In this document: piece by piece, positions 54,043-61,623 of the stretch
Layout: every line of letters begins with the position of its first letter
Position numbering within the stretch: position 1 is the first letter of the stretch
DNA from: Leifsonia aquatica
Lineage (GTDB): Bacteria; Actinomycetota; Actinomycetes; Actinomycetales; Microbacteriaceae
Length of the DNA stretch: 64,000 nt
Reading direction: 5' to 3'
Assembly (NCBI RefSeq): GCF_014190775.1
Contig: NZ_JACHVP010000001.1
Location: forward strand, 1,922,001 to 1,986,000
The notes under the pieces: model-generated
What the model was told of the DNA's origin: nothing
Seen by the model: only the letters and a program-made list of their open reading frames with translations
Database searches by the model: none
Translations under genes and position numbers: made by a program

Positions 54043-54090
54043 TTGCGGGTGTGGGGCCTCCCGCACCCGCAACTACTCACGTCTCGCGTA
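54025..54090. repeat. Palindrome, right copy
   Basis: Arms 54027-54051 and 54064-54088 are perfectly complementary over 25 bases, around TGGGGCCTCCCG. It shares CTCGCGAGACGTGA and GTTGCGGGTGTGGGGC with the copy at 53032. It overlaps the 3' end of the DUF559 gene (stop at 54040-54042) and lies between convergent genes. Confidence 0.9.
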
Positions 54091-54118
54091 AGGGCGGGGC
54101 GGGAAGGGCGGGAGGCGG

Positions 54119-55099
54119 CTACCAGCGGGGGTGGATGGCGGCGCGGAAGTGGGTGTCGTAGATGGCGTGGACGGCGGGGTCGAGGTCCGGGAGGTGCGGG
54201 AAGCGGGCCGCCTCGGCGTTGGCCCGGGCCTGCTCGGCGGAGCGGGCGCCCGGGATGACGGTGGAGACGCCGGGCTGGGCGATGATCCAGGCGAGGGCGG
54301 TCTGCGCCGGGGTGAACCCTTCGGGCGCGAGCGCCGCGAACTCGCGGGCGGCGAGCACACCCTCGGCATAGTCGACGCCCGAGAAGGTCTCGCCCACGTC
54401 GAACGCCTCGCCGTGGCGGTTGTAGGAGCGGTGGTCGTCCGCCGAGAACTCGGTCTGCTCGGTGTAGCGACCGGTGAGCAGCCCCGACGCGAGCGGCACG
54501 CGGGCGATGATCCCGACGCCGGCTGCACGCGCGGCGGGCAGCACCTGGTCGAGCGGCTTCAAGCGGAAGGCGTTGAGGATGATCTGCACGCTGGCGGTCC
54601 CGGGACGAGCGATCGCGGCGAGCGCCTCGTCGCAGGTCTCGACGCTGACGCCGTAATTCGCGATCGCGCCGTCGGCCACCAGGGTGTCGAGCGCGTCGTA
54701 CACCGCGTCGTTCGAGAAGACGGGGGTCGGCGGGCAGTGCAGCTGGACGAGGTCGAGTGTGTCGACGCCGAGGTTGCGGCGCGAGCGGTCGGTCCACTCG
54801 CGGAACTTCGCGAGGGTGAAGTTCGCGGGATCCTGCGCCTCCCGGCGGCCCATCTTGGTCGCGACGGTCAGCGGGAGGTCGGGCCGCGCCGCCCGGAACC
54901 GGCCGATGAGCTGCTCGCTGCGACCATCGCCGTAGACGTCGGCCGTATCGAAGAAGGTGACGCCGGCCTCGGCCGCCGCGTCGAGCACCTCGAAGGCGTC
55001 CTCCTCGCGCACGTCGCCCCAGTCGGCGCCGAGCTGCCAGGTTCCGAGTCCGACGACCGAGACCTCGCGGCCGGTCCTGCCCAGCGTCCGTTGCTCCAT
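54119..55099 (-). CDS. Aldo/keto reductase (AKR11/YajO-like)
   Basis: A 326-residue aldo/keto reductase with Asp and Tyr in FFDTADVYGDGRSE (about residues 50-63), Lys in VATKMGRRE and His in LVQLHCPPTP. The cofactor segment VIPGARSAEQARANAEA near residue 285 is intact. Three other aldo/keto or SDR-type genes occur in the window; this one is closest to general stress/AKR11 proteins such as those of Bacillus (YhdN/IolS). Substrate unknown. TAAGGT (55111-55106) lies six bases before the ATG without a Shine-Dalgarno sequence. Its 3' end faces the right palindrome. Confidence 0.9.
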   Translation of the reverse strand: MEQRTLGRTGREVSVVGLGTWQLGADWGDVREEDAFEVLDAAAEAGVTFFDTADVYGDGRSEQLIGRFRAARPDLPLTVATKMGRREAQDPANFTLAKFREWTDRSRRNLGVDTLDLVQLHCPPTPVFSNDAVYDALDTLVADGAIANYGVSVETCDEALAAIARPGTASVQIILNAFRLKPLDQVLPAARAAGVGIIARVPLASGLLTGRYTEQTEFSADDHRSYNRHGEAFDVGETFSGVDYAEGVLAAREFAALAPEGFTPAQTALAWIIAQPGVSTVIPGARSAEQARANAEAARFPHLPDLDPAVHAIYDTHFRAAIHPRW

Positions 55100-55105
55100 G
55101 CGCCC

Positions 55106-55111
55106 ACCTTA
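55106..55111 (-). promoter_or_regulatory. -10 element, probable leaderless start of aldo/keto reductase gene
   Basis: TAAGGT on the minus strand, six bases (GGGCGC) before the ATG at 55099. Confidence 0.5.
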
Positions 55112-55165
55112 GCCGGGCGGTCCGCGTCCCGCGGTCTGCGACCAACGCCCGCGGCGGGCGACGCC

Positions 55166-56308
55166 TCAGACGGCTACGGCAGCGCCCTCCGGTGCGGCCG
55201 TACCCGCGCGCCCGGCGGCACCCGTCGACTCGAGGGCTCCCGCTCCCGACACCTCCGGCGCCGCTGCGGCCACCACCCGCTGGTTGCGGAAGTGCCCGAC
55301 GGTCATCCCGATCAGCCCGAGCACCGCCCAGCCGAGCAGGATGAGCCACGACCCGCTCGCGTCGGCGTCGGGGAAGTAGGACAGGTCGCGCAGCAGGGTG
55401 ACGGAGGCGCCCGGAACGAACCACTGCCCGATCTCGCCCCACGGCCCGGCGATGAACTGCATCGGCTGAGCCGCGGCCGACAGCGGGTTGCCGACGAGGA
55501 TGGTGAGCACCGCGCCGAGCGGGATGCCCGCCGTGCCGATGAGCGCGTTCATCCCGACGATGAAAGCAGCGGTGGCGAACATCGAGAGACCCACCGCGAG
55601 CGCGTTGACCGCGTAGTCGCCCTGGAGGATGCCGAATCCGGCCTGCAGGACGGCGGCGACACCGAGACCGCCCACGACGGCGTACACGACGACCGCCGTC
55701 AGTCGCCGCCAGCTCCCGGCCACCAGCAGGGAGATCAGCACGCCACCGAGCATCCCACCGAGGACGAGCGGGAAGGAGGCCGCCGAAAGTCCGAGCCCGC
55801 GGGCGTCGGTCGAGGCAAGCGGGACGACGTCGGTGACGGCGACCGTGATGGTGGGTGCGACGGTCCCTGCAGGCGCCTGCCCGGCGGCGACGGCCTTCGC
55901 GACGGCGGCGGAGGCCTGCGCGTTCGCCTGCTTCTGGATGGTCGCGGCGACCTGCCCGAGCAACTGGCTGACCGCGGCGCCGTTCGCGGAGGCCGTGAGC
56001 ACCTCCGGCCGGTCGCCGAGCACGATCGCTCCGTCGACTGCGCGGGTGCGGATGAGGTGCACGGCGTCATCGCGGGAGGCGACCGTCGTCAGGTCGAAGA
56101 CGCCGTCGGCGGACGAGGCGAGCTGCTTCTCGACCTGCGCGGCGGCAGCGGAGTCTCCGGCGACGGCGACGGGGAGGTCCTTGACCGTGGAGGTCATCGT
56201 CGGCCAGAGGAAGGCGAGGACGACGATCAGTACGGCGACCGCGGCCCCGAGCGCGAGCAGGATCGAGCGCAGCCACGGCGTGTGCGGGGTGAGGGTGTTG
56301 CTAGACAT
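55166..56308 (-). CDS. DUF3533/YhgE-like membrane protein (ABC-2 permease-like)
   Basis: A 380-residue membrane protein with one N-terminal membrane helix (WLRSILLALGAAVAVLIVVLAFLW), a periplasmic domain of about 150 residues (KDLPVAVAGDSAAAAQVEKQL, DAVHLIRTRAVDGAIVL) and five or six C-terminal helices. This layout is that of DUF3533/YhgE-Pip proteins and ABC-2-type permeases. Function is unknown; several are linked to drug resistance or lipid export. The ATG has GGAGG five bases upstream. It is divergent from a TetR gene, and two similar dyads lie between, so TetR control is likely. The C-terminal 40 residues are an Ala/Gly/Glu-rich tail. Confidence 0.78.
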   Translation of the reverse strand: MSSNTLTPHTPWLRSILLALGAAVAVLIVVLAFLWPTMTSTVKDLPVAVAGDSAAAAQVEKQLASSADGVFDLTTVASRDDAVHLIRTRAVDGAIVLGDRPEVLTASANGAAVSQLLGQVAATIQKQANAQASAAVAKAVAAGQAPAGTVAPTITVAVTDVVPLASTDARGLGLSAASFPLVLGGMLGGVLISLLVAGSWRRLTAVVVYAVVGGLGVAAVLQAGFGILQGDYAVNALAVGLSMFATAAFIVGMNALIGTAGIPLGAVLTILVGNPLSAAAQPMQFIAGPWGEIGQWFVPGASVTLLRDLSYFPDADASGSWLILLGWAVLGLIGMTVGHFRNQRVVAAAAPEVSGAGALESTGAAGRAGTAAPEGAAVAV

Positions 56309-56324
56309 GACGACGCCTCCATTA

Positions 56325-56344
56325 AAAACGAATGATCGTTCTTT
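56325..56344. promoter_or_regulatory. TetR operator candidate at the membrane protein gene
   Basis: AAAACGAATGATCGTTCTTT contains the arms AACGA and TCGTT. The other site, at 56372-56390, read on the minus strand is AAAACGAATGCTCGTTCTT, almost the same, so the two sites are inverted copies 45 bases apart. The region is A+T-rich compared with its surroundings. Confidence 0.7.
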
Positions 56345-56371
56345 ATAGTGAGGCACAGGTCCGCTATTGTC

Positions 56372-56390
56372 AAGAACGAGCATTCGTTTT
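56372..56390. promoter_or_regulatory. TetR operator candidate at the regulator gene
   Basis: AAGAACGAGCATTCGTTTT is the inverted counterpart of the site at 56325-56344 and lies 21 bases before the TetR ATG. Confidence 0.7.
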
Positions 56391-56411
56391 CGGAGCGCGA
56401 GGAGGGCGGCG

Positions 56412-57011
56412 ATGCCGAAAGTCACCGAGGAGCACAAGAACGCCCGGCGCGAGCAGATCGCGCAGGCGGCACTCCGCCGTTTCGCCCGCTCGGGCTTCGC
56501 CGCGACGTCGATGGCCGACATCATCGAGGAGTCCGGCCTCTCGGCCGGTGCGATCTACAGCCACTACAAGAGCAAGGACGAGCTGATCCGCCTCGCCGTC
56601 GCGGAGATCATGGATGCGCGCTTCTTCGAGGTCGCGGCGGCGCGCGACCGCGACCCCCTCCCCTCGCCCGGTGCGGTCGTACGCCTCCTGGTCTCCGGTC
56701 TCACGGAGCAGGTCGGCGAGCTCCAGCTCCTCCTCCAGGTCTGGGGGCAGGTGCCGATCAACCCCGAGCTCGGCACGGTGGCGGCCGAGATCGGCGAGCG
56801 GATCACCGGGATGCTGCGCGACTATCTGACGCACTGGTACGCGAGCGGCCTCGGCGTGCCGGAGGATCGCGCCGCAACGCTGGCCCAGCGCTATGTGGGC
56901 ATCTACGTCGGCTTGGTCCACGGCTACGTCACGCAGTCGTCCCTCTTCACCGGCTTCGACGGCGAGGCCTACCTCACCGCGATCGACGAGATCGCGCTGC
57001 CGACCGACTGA
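56412..57011 (+). CDS. TetR family transcriptional regulator
   Basis: A 199-residue TetR protein with the HTH at residues about 15-58 (REQIAQAALRRFARSGFAATS, then IIEESGLSAGAIYSHYKSKDELI) and a helical ligand domain ending YVGIYVGLVHGYVTQSSLF. The ATG at 56412 has GAGGAGG six bases upstream and is preferred over an in-frame TTG 45 bases before. Divergent arrangement and the paired operators suggest that it represses the membrane protein gene and itself. The ligand is unknown. Confidence 0.88.
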   Translation: MPKVTEEHKNARREQIAQAALRRFARSGFAATSMADIIEESGLSAGAIYSHYKSKDELIRLAVAEIMDARFFEVAAARDRDPLPSPGAVVRLLVSGLTEQVGELQLLLQVWGQVPINPELGTVAAEIGERITGMLRDYLTHWYASGLGVPEDRAATLAQRYVGIYVGLVHGYVTQSSLFTGFDGEAYLTAIDEIALPTD

Positions 57012-57059
57012 CGCGGATCGGCCGGGCCGGCCCCGGCGAGGGCGCGGCGCCCGCACACC

Positions 57060-57854
57060 TCACCCGCACGCCGTCGCGACCACTCGCGCGAGCCGTTTAC
57101 GGATGATGTGGTCGTTGGCCTCCACGCGGTGCATGGTCACGTTGCGCAGCGCTTCGAGCACGGCGAGGCTCCCGGGGGCGATGAAGGCGTCGAGCGTCCC
57201 GTAGACGACGTGCACCGGTACGCGCACGCGGGCGAGGTCGCTGACGAGGGTCTGCCGTTCGATGCAGTTCTCCAGCGAGCGGACGAAGGGCGTCCAGTTG
57301 CGCTCGGTGATCTCGAAGACGCCCTTGATGGGGAGCGTGCGCGCCAGGATGGTGGCGTTCCGCATCGTGAACTCCTTGTTCGCCCGCAGGAACTCGTACG
57401 CGCGCAGGTAGGCGCTGACCCGGGTGCGCACGCGGCGGTCGCCGATCGCGGCGGGCGGACCGTAGACCGGCGGGCCGACCAGCACCAGGCGGGTGAGCGC
57501 AGCGGGATGGTCGGCGGCGTAGCGCGCGACGATCAGGCTCCCGAGCGAGTGCCCGATGAGCACGAACGGAGCGCGGAGCCGCAGCGACCGCAGTGTGCGA
57601 TGCAGGGCGTCCACGTGCTCCTCGAGCGTGTACTGCGCATCCTCCGGCGCCGGCGAGCGGCCGAAGCCGAGGATGTCGATCGAGATCACGCGGTGCGCGG
57701 GCTCGAGCAGCGGGACGAGGTTCTGGAACGTCACCGAGGACGACGCGATGCCGTGCACCAGGACGACGACCGGCCCCTCCCCCTCGTCACCGGCGACGTG
57801 GAGCAGCGGGGCGCGGCGGAACCAGCGGTCGAGGGTGTCGCGCAGCCGGCCCAT
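57060..57854 (-). CDS. Alpha/beta hydrolase
   Basis: A 264-residue alpha/beta hydrolase with the nucleophile elbow GHSLGS near residue 103, the oxyanion region VLVHGIASSSVTF, the acid Asp in YGTLDAFIAP and the His in EANDHIIRK. It belongs with esterases, epoxide hydrolases and meta-cleavage product hydrolases that share this core; the substrate is unknown. GATAAT lies six bases before the ATG and GGAGG directly before it, so both leaderless and standard starts are possible. It lies between two TetR-type genes without clear linkage. Confidence 0.88.
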   Translation of the reverse strand: MGRLRDTLDRWFRRAPLLHVAGDEGEGPVVVLVHGIASSSVTFQNLVPLLEPAHRVISIDILGFGRSPAPEDAQYTLEEHVDALHRTLRSLRLRAPFVLIGHSLGSLIVARYAADHPAALTRLVLVGPPVYGPPAAIGDRRVRTRVSAYLRAYEFLRANKEFTMRNATILARTLPIKGVFEITERNWTPFVRSLENCIERQTLVSDLARVRVPVHVVYGTLDAFIAPGSLAVLEALRNVTMHRVEANDHIIRKRLARVVATACG

Positions 57855-57878
57855 GCCTCCATTATCCGTGCGGGCCTC

Positions 57879-58481
57879 TCAGGAGGCTGAGGAGTCGCGC
57901 GCCGGCACGGGTCGGTCCGGCCACCACGCCGGGGTGAGCCGCCCGATGAGGTCGAGCAGCCCGTCCACGTCCCGCGGGCGCGGCCGGCTCAGCCAGACGT
58001 CGATCGCGCCGATCGTGCCGTCGGCGAGGTAGCGCGCGATGGCCCGGCGCTCGACGTCGTCGGCCGCGGGCACGTCGACGCTGTGCTGGTCGAGCAGCAG
58101 TTCGATGGAGCCCTCGAAGTGCTCGCTCAGGAGGGCGTGGAGGCTGGAGCTGCCGCTCTCGGCGCCGAGGCCGCGCCGGTAGATCACGTCGTGCGCATCC
58201 ACGTGCTGGAGCACCGCGCGCGTCACGCCCCGCACGGCGGCGGCCGCGTCCTCCGGGGCGATGTCCACGAGGTATGCGGCTCGAAGGTCGTAGAGCTCCG
58301 AGCGCAGCACGCGCTGGAGCAGGTCGACGGGCGACGCGGCGTACGTGTACACGGTCGAACGGTGAACGCTGGCCGCCGTCGCCAGCGCGGAGACCGACAC
58401 GTCGGCGACCGGGCCGGCCGTCGCGAGGTCGAGGATGGCCGCCGTCAAGCGGCCGAGGGTCTTCTCCTGGCGTGCATCCAC
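57879..58481 (-). CDS. TetR family regulator (of the divergent SDR gene)
   Basis: A 200-residue TetR-type protein with HTH sequence DLATAGPVADVSVSALATAASVHRSTVYTYAASPVDLL (residues 17-54 in compact form) and a helical ligand domain. The start given is a GTG (58479-58481), after the operator. An in-frame ATG 60 bases earlier would include the dyad and is less likely. It faces the SDR gene, and the 20-base dyad between them is its probable target. No Shine-Dalgarno sequence is clear. The ligand is unknown. Confidence 0.82.
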   Translation of the reverse strand: MDARQEKTLGRLTAAILDLATAGPVADVSVSALATAASVHRSTVYTYAASPVDLLQRVLRSELYDLRAAYLVDIAPEDAAAAVRGVTRAVLQHVDAHDVIYRRGLGAESGSSSLHALLSEHFEGSIELLLDQHSVDVPAADDVERRAIARYLADGTIGAIDVWLSRPRPRDVDGLLDLIGRLTPAWWPDRPVPARDSSAS

Positions 58482-58502
58482 TTTTCGATCGTACAATGGA
58501 GT

Positions 58503-58522
58503 TATCCGACAGGTGTCGGATA
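58503..58522. promoter_or_regulatory. 20-bp dyad, TetR operator candidate
   Basis: TATCCGACA and TGTCGGATA are perfect 9-base inverted arms with a GG centre. The dyad lies between the TetR gene and the SDR gene, upstream of the SDR's GAAGGGAG ribosome binding site. Confidence 0.75.
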
Positions 58523-58539
58523 TCTGAAGGGAGATTTTC

Positions 58540-59295
58540 ATGGCTCAGTACGACGTCGCCGACCGGTCCGCGATCGTGACCGGAGGCGGCTCGGGCATCG
58601 GGCGCGCCGTGGCGCTCACCCTGGCGGCGAGCGGCGCAGCCGTCCTCGTCACCGACCTGAACGAGGAGCACGCGCAGGCCGTCGTGGCCGAGATCGAGGC
58701 CGCGGGCGGAAAGGCCGCCGCGCTCGCCGGCGACGTGACCGACCCCGCGTTCGGCGAGGCGAGCGTCGCCGCGGCGAACGCTCTGGCACCGCTCAAGATC
58801 GCGGTGAACAACGCGGGCATCGGCGGCGAGGCCGCCACCGTCGGCGACTACTCGCTCGACAGCTGGCGCAAGGTCATCGAGGTCAACCTCAACGCCGTGT
58901 TCTACGGGATGCAGCCGCAGCTGAAGGCCATGGCCGCGAACGGCGGCGGTGCGATCGTCAACATGGCGTCCATCCTGGGCAGCGTCGGCTTCGCGAATTC
59001 GTCGGCCTACGTCACCGCCAAGCACGCGCTGCTCGGCCTCACGCAGAACGCCGCGCTCGAGTACGCCGCCGACAAGGTGCGCGTCGTCGCGGTCGGCCCC
59101 GGCTTCATCCGCACCCCGCTCGTGGAGGCCAACCTCTCCGCCGAGGCGCTGGCGTTCCTCGAGGGCAAGCACGCCCTCGGCCGCCTGGGCGAGCCGGAGG
59201 AGGTCGCCTCCCTGGTCGCGTTCCTCGCCTCCGACGCGGCGAGCTTCATCACCGGCAGCTACCACCTGGTGGACGGCGGCTACACCGCTCAGTGA
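58540..59295 (+). CDS. Short-chain dehydrogenase/reductase
   Basis: A 251-residue classical SDR: cofactor loop VTGGGSGIGRAVALTL (residues 14-29), NNAGIGGEAA, catalytic Ser in NMASILGSVG and Tyr/Lys in SAYVTAKHALLGL, then GPGFIRTPL. VTDLN after beta-2 favours NAD. It resembles cyclopentanol- or 3-ketoacyl-type reductases without a clear substrate. GAAGGGAG precedes the ATG. The divergent TetR gene and the dyad upstream suggest induction by a ligand of that regulator. The acyl-CoA dehydrogenase operon starts 51 bases later and may be partly co-transcribed. Confidence 0.92.
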   Translation: MAQYDVADRSAIVTGGGSGIGRAVALTLAASGAAVLVTDLNEEHAQAVVAEIEAAGGKAAALAGDVTDPAFGEASVAAANALAPLKIAVNNAGIGGEAATVGDYSLDSWRKVIEVNLNAVFYGMQPQLKAMAANGGGAIVNMASILGSVGFANSSAYVTAKHALLGLTQNAALEYAADKVRVVAVGPGFIRTPLVEANLSAEALAFLEGKHALGRLGEPEEVASLVAFLASDAASFITGSYHLVDGGYTAQ

Positions 59296-59346
59296 CCGGG
59301 CGACAGCCCGTATCGTGCTCGGTCGCGCTCCCCTAGGCTGAGGAGC

Positions 59347-60504
59347 GTGACCGAGCACGAGCTGTTGGGCGACGACCTCCTGGAGCGGTTCCGGGGCCGT
59401 GCGGCCGTCTACGACGCCGAGAACCGCTTCTTCGACGAGGACTTCGCCGAGCTGGTCGAGATCGGCTATCTGCGCGCTCTCGTGCCGACCGAGTTCGGCG
59501 GGCTCGGGCTGGGCCTCGAGCAGACCGCCCGCCTGCAGGTGCGCCTGGCCGGCGCCGCTCCGGCGACCGCCCTCGCGGTCAACATGCACCTGGTCTGGAC
59601 GGGCATCGCCAAGACCCTGCACGACCGCGGCGACGACTCCCTCGACTTCGTGCTCCGGGAGGCCGGCGCGGGCGAGGTGTTCGCCTTCGGCCTCAGCGAG
59701 GCAGGCAACGACCTCGTGCTGTTCGGCTCGACGACGGAGGCGCGGCCCGCGGACGACGGCTCGTACACCTTCCACGGCCGCAAGATCTTCACCTCCCTCT
59801 CCCCCGCCTGGACGCGGCTCGGCACGATGGGACTCGACGCGACGAGCCCCGACGGCCCCAAGATCGTCTACGGCTTCGTCGACCGCGACGACGGCGGCTT
59901 CGAGATCCGCGACGACTGGGACACCATCGGGATGCGCGCCACGCAGAGCCGCACGACGATCCTCGACGGCGCCCGCTCCCCCGCCGACCGGATTGTGCGC
60001 CGGCTGGATCCTGGCCCCAACCCCGACCCGCTGGTCTTCGCGATCTTCGCCAACTTCGAGATCCTGCTCGCGTCGGTCTACACCGGCATCGGCGCCCGCG
60101 CCCTCGACCTCGCCGTCGCCGCCGCCCACCGGCGCACCAGCCTGAAGGACGGCGGCCGCAGCTACGCGAGCGACCCCGACATCCGCTGGCGGGTGGCCGA
60201 GGCGGCGATCGATCAGGATGCGCTGCTCCCGCAGCTCGACGCGCTCGCCCGCGACATCGACACCCAGGCGAACCATGGCGCGCTCTGGTTCCCGAAGCTG
60301 GTCGGGCTCAAGGTCCGCGCGACCGAGACGGCCCGACGCGTGGTCGACCAGGCGATCCGGGTCTCGGGAGGCTCGACCTACTTCTCCGGGAACGAGCTCG
60401 GCCGGCTCTACCGCGACGTGCTGGCCGGCATCTTCCATCCCTCCGACGCCGAGTCCGCCCACAACACCGTGGCGAACGCCTGGCTCGGCCCGGCGGAGAG
60501 CTGA
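59347..60504 (+). CDS. Acyl-CoA dehydrogenase family protein
   Basis: A 385-residue acyl-CoA dehydrogenase-fold flavoprotein: FGGLGLGLEQTARLQ (N-terminal helices), FAFGLSEAGNDLVLFGS and YTFHGRKIFTSLSPAW (beta domain, FAD site), DTIGMRATQS, and the C-terminal segment VSGGSTYFSGNELGRLYRDVL. As in many non-fatty-acid members, the usual catalytic Glu is not obvious. Start at GTG with GAGGAG four bases upstream; TAGGCT seven bases before the GTG could also be a -10. It is followed six bases later by an M24 peptidase gene, an unusual combination. The substrate is unknown. Confidence 0.85.
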   Translation: MTEHELLGDDLLERFRGRAAVYDAENRFFDEDFAELVEIGYLRALVPTEFGGLGLGLEQTARLQVRLAGAAPATALAVNMHLVWTGIAKTLHDRGDDSLDFVLREAGAGEVFAFGLSEAGNDLVLFGSTTEARPADDGSYTFHGRKIFTSLSPAWTRLGTMGLDATSPDGPKIVYGFVDRDDGGFEIRDDWDTIGMRATQSRTTILDGARSPADRIVRRLDPGPNPDPLVFAIFANFEILLASVYTGIGARALDLAVAAAHRRTSLKDGGRSYASDPDIRWRVAEAAIDQDALLPQLDALARDIDTQANHGALWFPKLVGLKVRATETARRVVDQAIRVSGGSTYFSGNELGRLYRDVLAGIFHPSDAESAHNTVANAWLGPAES

Positions 60505-60510
60505 CCGACC

Positions 60511-61623
60511 ATGCAGCAGATCACCGCGCAGCACTTCTCCGAGCGGCTCCGGCGGGGAGCCGCACAGGCCCGCGCCGCCGGGTTCGACGCCCTGCTCGTC
60601 GCCCCGGGCCCCGACCTCGCCTATTTCGCCGACTACCTTCCGATCGCGACGACCGAGCGCATCACCCTCCTGGTCGTCCCGGCGGAGGGCGAGCCGACGA
60701 TGATCGTTCCCGTGCTCGAGCACGACAGCGCCGCGGCCACCCGCGCAAACGGCGCCTTCCGCATCGTCGACTGGTCGGACGGGGAGGACGAGTACGTGCC
60801 GACCGCCGCGCTGCTCGACGCCTCCGGCCAGTACGCGGTGTCGGACGCGCTCTGGGCGATGCACCTCCTGGGCCTGCAGCAGAAGCTCCCGGAGGCGCGG
60901 TTCGCGGCGTTCTCGCGCGCCCTGCCGATGCTGCGCGCGGTGAAGGACGCCGATGAGATCGACCGGCTCGCCGCTGCGGGGGCTGCGGCCGACGCGACCT
61001 TCGAGCACATCCTCGGCGTCCGCTTCGCCGGGCGCACCGAGCTGGAGGTCGCGGCCGACCTCGACCGACTGCTGCGCGAGCACGGCCACTCGCAGGTCGA
61101 CTTCACCGTGGTCGGCTCCGGCCCCAACGGAGCCAACCCGCACCACGAGGCCGGCGATCGGACGATCGCCGAGGGCGATATGGTCGTGCTCGACTTCGGC
61201 GGCCTGATGGACGGCTACGGGTCCGACACCACGCGCACGGTGCACGTCGGCGAGCCGACCGACGAGGAGCACGAGGTCTTCGAGATCGTGAAGCGCGCCC
61301 AGCAGGCGGCGTTCGAGGCCGTCGCCGTCGGCATCCCGCTGCAGGAGATCGACCGCCTCGCCCGGGCCGTCATCCGGGATGCGGGATACGGCGATTTCTT
61401 CATCCACCGGGTCGGACACGGCATCGGCACCACCACGCACGAGCCGCCGTATCTGGTGGAGGGCGAGGAGCTGCCGATCGAGGCCGGGATGTGCTTCTCG
61501 ATCGAGCCGGGGATCTACCTGCCCGGCCGGTTCGGCGTGCGCATCGAGGACATCGTGGTCGCGGCGGAGGACGGCGCGCACCGGCTGAACAACACGAGCC
61601 GCGAACTGCACCTGGTCCAGTGA
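60511..61623 (+). CDS. M24 family metallopeptidase (Xaa-Pro aminopeptidase-like)
   Basis: A 370-residue protein with an N-terminal creatinase-type domain (FDALLVAPGPDLAYFADYLPIATTE-like region) and a C-terminal pita-bread M24 domain. All five metal ligands are visible: Asp in VVLDFGGLMDG, Asp in GSDTTRTVHVG, His in HRVGHGIGTTTHE, Glu in FSIEPGIYLPG and Glu in VRIEDIVVAAE. It would cleave X-Pro bonds or act on related C-N bonds as creatinase-like members do. The gene sits between the acyl-CoA dehydrogenase gene (six-base gap) and the DUF445 gene (four-base overlap). Confidence 0.9.
   Translation: MQQITAQHFSERLRRGAAQARAAGFDALLVAPGPDLAYFADYLPIATTERITLLVVPAEGEPTMIVPVLEHDSAAATRANGAFRIVDWSDGEDEYVPTAALLDASGQYAVSDALWAMHLLGLQQKLPEARFAAFSRALPMLRAVKDADEIDRLAAAGAAADATFEHILGVRFAGRTELEVAADLDRLLREHGHSQVDFTVVGSGPNGANPHHEAGDRTIAEGDMVVLDFGGLMDGYGSDTTRTVHVGEPTDEEHEVFEIVKRAQQAAFEAVAVGIPLQEIDRLARAVIRDAGYGDFFIHRVGHGIGTTTHEPPYLVEGEELPIEAGMCFSIEPGIYLPGRFGVRIEDIVVAAEDGAHRLNNTSRELHLVQ

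Noticed and set aside
53032-54090. Insertion sequence or classical REP/RAYT element
   Set aside because: The enclosed protein has no transposase or Y1-tyrosine HUH motif (no HUH and no catalytic Tyr pattern), and no target-site duplication was seen, so I kept it as a palindrome-bracketed DUF559 gene.
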